Assembly: GCA_037501455.1 (NCBI GenBank)
Contig: CM074857.1
Location: 107,851,501 to 107,915,500 of the forward strand
Direction: 5' to 3'
DNA: 64,000 nt
Source: Lantana camara
Lineage: Eukaryota > Streptophyta > Magnoliopsida > Lamiales > Verbenaceae
The notes under the pieces are model-generated. The model was not told the DNA's origin. It made no database searches and worked only from the letters and a program-made list of their open reading frames with translations. Of this stretch, positions 58,164 through 64,000 are shown piece by piece. The translations under genes were made by a program, and so were the position numbers. Positions within the stretch are counted from its first letter, which is position 1. Every line of letters starts with the position of its first letter.

Positions 58164-60444
58164 TTCAAAACACGTAGAGAATCACAGAATCTACGACCTA
58201 AATGGTAAAACAGAGAACTAGTGAGCATGCTGAATTATAACGATATACAAAAGATAAGGTCTTTAATCTATTGTAGCTCCCACTGTTTTTCAAAGATCTA
58301 TAATTCCCAAAGATCTAAGAGGAACATGTTTCCCAATGGGTACTAAGATCCTAGGCATTTTACCTCGAACCCACGACTCGCGGACATTCTAAGTAAGAAC
58401 CCTAGGTAGGTACAACTTACCAATTCTAACACCTTTAGAACTCTTAGTAATTGTTTTTGCATCACCTATCTTTCAATATGGACCCACGACTCGTGCGACA
58501 TCCATATTTACTTAGGCGTTAAGCTAGACCCATCAATCATAAGATCATGACCAAAACTTAGTTCGAACGACCCACGACTCGCGGACATCGCCCTTGCTAA
58601 AATCGATCATGAAATATTGATCATTTAAAATGATCAATCAGGTAACTAAGAACCAATAAGCTCCACTAGCTATCCCACGACTCGCGGACAATAACTAGCT
58701 TTACTTACTAAACTTAAAACCTATTGATGGAATGCTAGAAATTTAATTCAAAATTTGCATCTCGAATTAAACACCCATTTGTTCGAAATTAGCTTAATAT
58801 TTAAGGGGAATTTTCGAATCAACCGGAGAGTTGTCCGGTTCGACCTCACCAACATATATGTTATCCAATTTTATTAGTCTTGATTAATGCAAGTACACTT
58901 AAATGCATTTCAAACAAGCACATAAACAGATAACATGTCCTAGCATGATACTAACATGTAATGATCATGGGTTCTACCTATCTTATGCGTGATATGTGGG
59001 AGCCACTCCACAATCACAAGTTCTAACATACATGCCACATAAACAGTTCAAATCACATAAGGGAAAGCGGTAACAAAATACGAGCCCTATCTCTATTACA
59101 TTTAACAATTGAGATTCCCCTCCCTAACATTTTGAGGGGTCTTCACTTATGGCCTCCTTGTTACTTGAATGTGGTCCATCTTACTCCATGGGTGCATTGT
59201 CTCCAAAATGAAAATAAAACCTCACCACCTTTCTCTACTCTCAAATTACAATAAAAAGAAAAAGACATAAAGTAATAAGGCTCAATCTTCATATTGGCCT
59301 TAGACAATTACACGGGGCATACCCCGGCCTCAAAAACAGTAATATGGAAAGCCACATAATAAATCACATAACAGTACGCACATAAGTGAGGCTCCAACCT
59401 CAATTGAAAAACGCAACTATAGGGCTCCAACCCCAATTTAAACCATTCATGTGCATAAATTAAAACCATACATAGATCTAAACCCATGATCACCTAACAT
59501 GCTTTTGCGAGAATTTAAATTTAGCCAATAAATTAAAATTCTCGTTTCAAGTCATAATGACTTAAAACACGACTTAGATGCAATTCTTGTTCAATAGCCT
59601 TTTCAATAAAACCCGAAAAACAATAAACCAATAAAATTCCAATTAATTTCCAAAATTAATAATTTTATTCTTTCATTATTTTCAGAAAATAAAATTCATA
59701 ATTTTCCCAAAATCCAAATCGCTTTAATTTCTCCAAAATCCCAATTTAATCAAAATTTTAAAATAATTTTATTTTAGCAAAACTGATTTTAAAAGATAAA
59801 ATTAAATCGGGATTTTACGGACCGAAAAACACGAAACACGAAAACACGGGCCTGGGACGACGCGGGATCGCCCGCCCGTCGCGCAGGAACGCGCGCTAGG
59901 CGCGCGCCAGCGCTGCGCACAGCCGGCAGCGAATGCCGCCAGCGTGTGCGCGCCAGGCGCGCCCTTGTGCCCTGACGTGCGGCGCGGGCAGGCAGTCCCG
60001 CCCATCCCTGGGCGGCGCTCCCGCGCGGTTGCGGGAGGAGCAGGCGGCTTTCCCGCACGGTTGCGGGACAGGCGAGCAAGACGCCTAGGTGGGCGGGAGG
60101 CCTCCCGCGCGGATGCGGGAGGGCTGGGCGGCGGTGTTGGGGCTTGTGCGTGCGACGTGCTAGCACGCCCAGCCCCGTTCTTTTCGTGTCCCGTTTCGTA
60201 TTTTTGGGTTTCTCCAAAACCCGGTTCAATCCAAAATTAAAAAAATTCGATTTAAACATATTTCAATCAAAACGGTTTTCAAAATCACAATTTAAGAAAA
60301 CAGTTTCAGAAATTCAGGAAAAATTACAGTTTCGTATTTCAGGCTTTCTAAAAGAACTCATGAATACCTAATTCACATCTAAGCCTAAGAATTTCTACCA
60401 AATTCAGAATAATTGAGACGAATCAGAAACACGATTAACGAGGT
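58164..60444 (-). other. Copia copy 2 leader
   Basis: The 2.3-kb untranslated leader. Minus-strand copies of the TGTCCGCGAGTCGTGGG stem-loops (58370-58690) come just before gag. A GC-rich part at 59829-60190 has three hairpins: 60018-60037 (CTCCCGC/GCGGGAG), 60051-60068 (TCCCGC/GCGGGA) and 60101-60122 (CCTCCCGC/GCGGGAGG). Open frames over the GC-rich part are not supported as genes. Confidence 0.7.
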
Positions 60445-60459
60445 GGCTCTGATACCACT

Positions 60460-63215
60460 TGTCGGAAAACACGAATCAGAAAGCAGCGGAATTTAAAAAA
60501 AATTCCCAACAAAAGGACCTTGGACTCGCAATCGTGTAACCAAATTCGTAGAGATAGAAAACTTACTTTTCTTTCATTCTTTCTTGAAGCGTTTCAAGCC
60601 ACCCAAGAACGCTCTTCTCGCGGCTTGATCCCTCTCCTTGGTAAAGCTCGAATCTTCAAACTTCTAACTTGAAGTCTCTAGAGAAAGTCCACCAATTTGA
60701 TCACAATCTAACTAGTAAGGATGCTAGTTCTCTAGTTAGTGTTTAGGCTTAACCTAGGGTTTATTTGATCTTGGAAAAAGGAAGGTGTTCAACACATGAA
60801 CCAAAAGAATTGCCAATTAGCTCTAAAGGGGAGCATGAGCTCCCCTATATATAGGAAAGAGAGAGGGACGGCCGAACCTATTCCTTGTTGGGCAAGGATT
60901 TGGTTCCTCTCTCTCCTATTACTAGATCATCAAGTATTTTCCAACTTTGACTTTGAATTCTAATTCAAGTCAACTTTTAAGAGAGCTAAAAATATCCAAA
61001 CTATTTTTGGATAATTTTATACTTTATTTATTTAAAATAAATAACTTATTTTATTATCTAATTAATTAATTCGTAATTAATTAACTAGATTATTTTCTCC
61101 AAAATAAGACTTTCTTTTTAATTCAAAATTAAACAAAAGTCTATTAAATAATTAACACATTTTGATGGGTTCAGAAAGGGGTGGATCCGAATCCGATCAC
61201 TTTACGATTTGTATTTGTGGAGGAAACCACCGGAGCTTCGCCGGAAACGAGAAAGGGGGTTCAACCTGTTGGGACAAGCACAAGAAAGGTCAGAAGGCCA
61301 AGCTGGGGGAACTGGGGGTGATACCCAGTTTGGCTCTCCGACGCTCAAGTCAGTTCAAGGTATGAAGAAATATGAGTTCAGTCACAGTTGCAGTGATGAA
61401 GAATGCTTACTTGTGTAGAAGATGACTTTAGCTATTTATAGTTGAGGGTCAAGGGCCCTTTGGTCATTTGCCTCAAGTAGTCCTGGCCGAATGTTGCCCT
61501 AACACGTGGCGCCATGAGAGAGAAACCTAGGAGGAATCTTCTACAAAAGTGGCCAAAAGTTGGTGCTGGCAACAGTGGCAGGTGCGCGGGCATGTACGTT
61601 GTGTCAGAGAGCCATTTGGGCGGTTGGTAACGAGGGCTTGAGAGCGCGCTCGTGTCAACCTGGAGTACTGGAAGCCAAGACATCCGCTGAGGGGAACGAA
61701 GGCTTCAGTTCAAAGGACGAGCCAATAGGGGAGGCCACTCTGAGGGAGTGTGACGCTCGAAGAGGGCTCCCTTGGCACGTGGGCGTACCAATCATTTAGT
61801 ATGTAGGACGCTCGTGGGAGCGATAGCGCTCGTTGGGCTTAACTCCTGAAGAAGGATTGCGCTCGTTGCGCTTAGCGCTCGTGCGTTGATGGATGCAGCC
61901 TTGGGGAGACAGATGTCATCATCTCGGTGATGCCACGTGTCTTAACGTGGGACGATCGTATTTTGACCCCATCACATTTAATTATTTAATACATATATAT
62001 ATAATATATATTTATTCACACGTGCCACACGTGTGACTCACGTGAGCCACACGTGTGATTTCACATGTGTGGAACCCTCTTGGCCCGATTAACTCGTTTA
62101 ATCATTTTCAAGCCTCAACTCATGTAACCAAGTTGTTGTGTGTGACCCTCTAGGTTCTCAATTCAATTAGCAGTGACCCTAATTAATTAATTCACTAATT
62201 AATTAATCAGTCCACAGATTAAACGACCATAGTCTAGCAACAGGTGTTTAACCCCTAGCTGAATTGGAATGTTCGGATTCGACAGAACCTTTAAGTCATT
62301 GATTCATGTGAGATACAATCCTCCTACTTACTATCTCTCAACCAAGATCTAGGGTAAGGGAATAATCAGAACCCTAATAATCCGGTCTTAAAGCTAAGTG
62401 CATTTCATATCCATTTGATCTCAATCCAAGAAACCCTTTTCTTGATGTCTTGATCTACTGCCTTGGCCAAGGACTCCATATGGCATATGAATGACTTACA
62501 CAATAAGAGATCCCCTTGCAAATGCAAGTGTAGGTCCTTTCTTGATTCTCATTCACTTTCATGAATCACTTGTGCAGCCCCAGCATAAGCCTTGAATCAG
62601 TTGTCTAAGGCGACACCCTTTAAAGCTTATACTTAAGACTACAGAGTTAACTCATAAAGTGATAAGGAACCTCAAGTCTAAGGATCAATTAATCACATCA
62701 ATGACTCGTGAGATATTTCCTAATCTGGAAGTTTCCATTTCCTGAAATAGAAACTTCCTTTCCCATTTAGGAATGTTCTCACACGGGGCACCTCAGTGAA
62801 CTTACTTATTAAAGTAAGCACCCTCATGTATCACGTACGTATCAACTAAACACTTTGCACCTCCATGAAATAAGGTGGTCCTTCTTAAGGGCGTGATCCC
62901 ACAAGCAAGCCTTAGAGGAGTCAGGTTGACACTCCCACTGTCTGTAGGACTCATCGGCTTGGAGTATTTTACTAATCATGACTTATGTGATATGGGCTCG
63001 TTTCATGAACCATTTCACCTAAATGGTAGAGTCCTAAAGTCATCAGGATTAGGGGAGTTCTCATACATGCACAACTAAAGTAAACGCATACCAAACAAGA
63101 GCATATAAAGAAGTGTTGCCTCAATTTGTTATTTCATTCAAAGACTGTCTGTGATTACAATAAGGAAAAGCACAAAGCGGATATACAATCGGCTTTTAGG
63201 GCACTATTCCTAACA
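60460..63215 (-). repeat. Copia copy 2, 5' LTR with insertion
   Basis: Ends match the family LTR (plus-strand start TGTCGGAAAACACG, one change from TGTTGG). Without the 812-bp solo LTR and its duplication it is about 1939 bp, matching the 3' LTR. Confidence 0.9.
61163..61974 (-). mobile_element. Solo LTR of another (gypsy-like) family (TSD CATTT)
   Basis: An 812-bp insert with TGATGGG...CCCATCA ends and exact 5-bp duplication CATTT (61158-61162, 61975-61979). The minus strand has TATAAATA (around plus 61430-61438) followed by a leader-like stretch with TGACTTGAGCGTCGGAG, a motif I associate with R/U5 of plant Tat/Ogre-type gypsy LTRs. No internal region remains, which fits LTR-LTR recombination. 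The short frames inside are not genes. Confidence 0.75.
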
Positions 63216-64000
63216 GAGCCTCACTTTCCATATTACTGTTTTGAGATCGGGGTATGCCCCGTGTAATTGTCTAAGGCCAATATGAAGATTGAGCCTTATT
63301 ACTTTATGTCTTTTTCTTTTTATTGTAATTTGAGAGTAGAGATAGGTGGTGATGTTTTATTTTCATTTTGGAGACAATGCACCCATGGAGTAAGATGGAC
63401 CACATTCAAGTAACAAGGAGGCCATAAGTGAAGACCCCTCAACATGTTAGGGAGGGGAATCTCAATTGTTAAATGTAATAGAGATAGGGCTCGTATTTTG
63501 TTACCGCTTTCCCTTATGTGATTTAAACTGTTTATGTGTCATGTATGTTAGAACTTGTGATTGTGGAGTGGCTCCCACATATCACGCATAAGATAGGTAG
63601 AACCCATGATCATTACATGTTAGTATCATGCTAGGACATGTTATCTGTTCATGTGCTTGTTTGAAATGCATTTAAGTGTACTTGCATTAATCAAGACAAA
63701 TAAAATTGGATAACATATATGTTGGTGAGGTCGAACCGGACAACTCTCCGGTTGATTCGAAAATTCCCACTAAATATTAAGCTAATTTCGAACAAATAGG
63801 TGTTTAATTCGAGATGCAAATTTTGAATTAAATTCCTAGCATTCCATCAATAGGTTTTAAGTTTAGTAAGTGAAGCTAGTTATTGTCCGCGAGTCGTGGG
63901 ATAGCTAGTGGAGCTTATTAGTTCTTAGTTACCTAATTGATCATTTTAAATGGTCAATATTTCGTGATCAATTTTGGCAAGGGCGATATCCGCGAGTCGT
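63216..64000 (+). other. Copia copy 3 leader, continued
   Basis: Resumes after the nested element. It aligns with 19272-20107 of copy 1 with a ~35-base deletion near the start. The first stem-loop core (about 63885-63901) is intact, and the window ends in the second. Confidence 0.85.

Larger units (their letters stand above)
52283..63215 (-). mobile_element. Copia copy 2, inverted and nested in copy 3 (TSD GAGCC)
   Basis: A complete element on the minus strand: 5' LTR 60460-63215 (enlarged by a solo LTR), primer site 60445-60457, leader, gag-pol 58163-54241, purine tract 54226-54235, 3' LTR 52283-54224. The exact duplication GAGCC is at 52278-52282 and 63216-63220. The LTRs differ at about two dozen places by eye, more than in copy 1. 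Confidence 0.95.
49386..64000 (+). mobile_element. Copia copy 3, split by an inverted relative and cut by the window end
   Basis: 5' LTR at 49386-51350, iMet primer site at 51353-51365 and leader at 51366-52282, continuing after the nested element at 63221-64000. The last bases correspond to about 20107 of copy 1, so gag would start roughly 400 bases beyond the window. Its preceding five bases are GTACC; the matching duplication cannot be checked. Confidence 0.9.

Noticed and set aside
59789..60259. 156-aa minus-strand frame and opposite 98-aa frame in copy 2 leader
   Set aside because: Same GC-rich island artefact; no conservation with copies 1 or 3.
61162..61799. Short frames within the solo LTR
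   Set aside because: Solo LTR sequence with no protein motif; the frames overlap on both strands.

Overview
The window is plant nuclear DNA, almost certainly from a eudicot. Host genes have GT-AG introns, the backbone is AT-rich, and plant Copia, Athila-type gypsy, hAT and SINE elements fill most of the space. No organellar or bacterial signal was seen.

Positions 1-15.6 kb are the gene-bearing part. A four-exon gene at 1649-3276 (+) encodes a family GT47 glycosyltransferase of the FRA8/IRX7 (glucuronoxylan) type, 452 aa. A four-exon gene at 7212-10194 (-) encodes a 291-aa xyloglucan endotransglucosylase/hydrolase of the XTH31/32 group. Both act on cell-wall hemicellulose. Around and inside them lie SINEs, short hAT elements with exact 8-bp duplications, a decayed RNase H fragment and AT-rich spacer.

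Positions 15.6-30.5 kb are one composite insertion. An outer retroposed sequence, bounded by an exact 17-bp duplication and a poly(A) tract, contains a complete ~4-kb gypsy LTR with internal sequence on both sides. A 10-kb Copia element (16332-26378, TSD CCGTA) has inserted into that LTR. Its polyprotein carries two in-frame stops.

Positions 30.5-36 kb hold spacer, a SINE and a broken intronless copy of the splicing factor STIPL1/TFIP11 (G-patch protein), interrupted by at least two insertions.

Positions 36.4-49.0 kb are a near-intact Athila-type gypsy element on the minus strand (TSD ATAAA, LTRs of 1527 bp). It has an uninterrupted 1813-aa Gag-Pol, an ATHILA-type ORF in the env position with a splice-acceptor-like site, a tRNA-Asp primer site and clusters of unusual short palindromes.

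Positions 49.4-64.0 kb are two more members of the Copia family seen at 16-26 kb. One (+ strand) starts at 49386 and runs off the window. A second, inverted copy (52283-63215, TSD GAGCC) sits in its leader, and a solo LTR (61163-61974, TSD CATTT) sits inside the 5' LTR of that second copy.

The less ordinary signals are: (1) the poly(A)-tailed retrocopy that spans a whole LTR; (2) an array of stem-loops with one repeated core and different self-complementary stems just upstream of the Copia gag; (3) a family of palindromes in the Athila LTR whose arms vary in a compensating way, one of which is inverted between the two LTRs; (4) repeated polypurine-tract-like motifs and a candidate splice pair for the Athila env-position ORF. 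Boundaries, repeat alignments and differences were read by eye.
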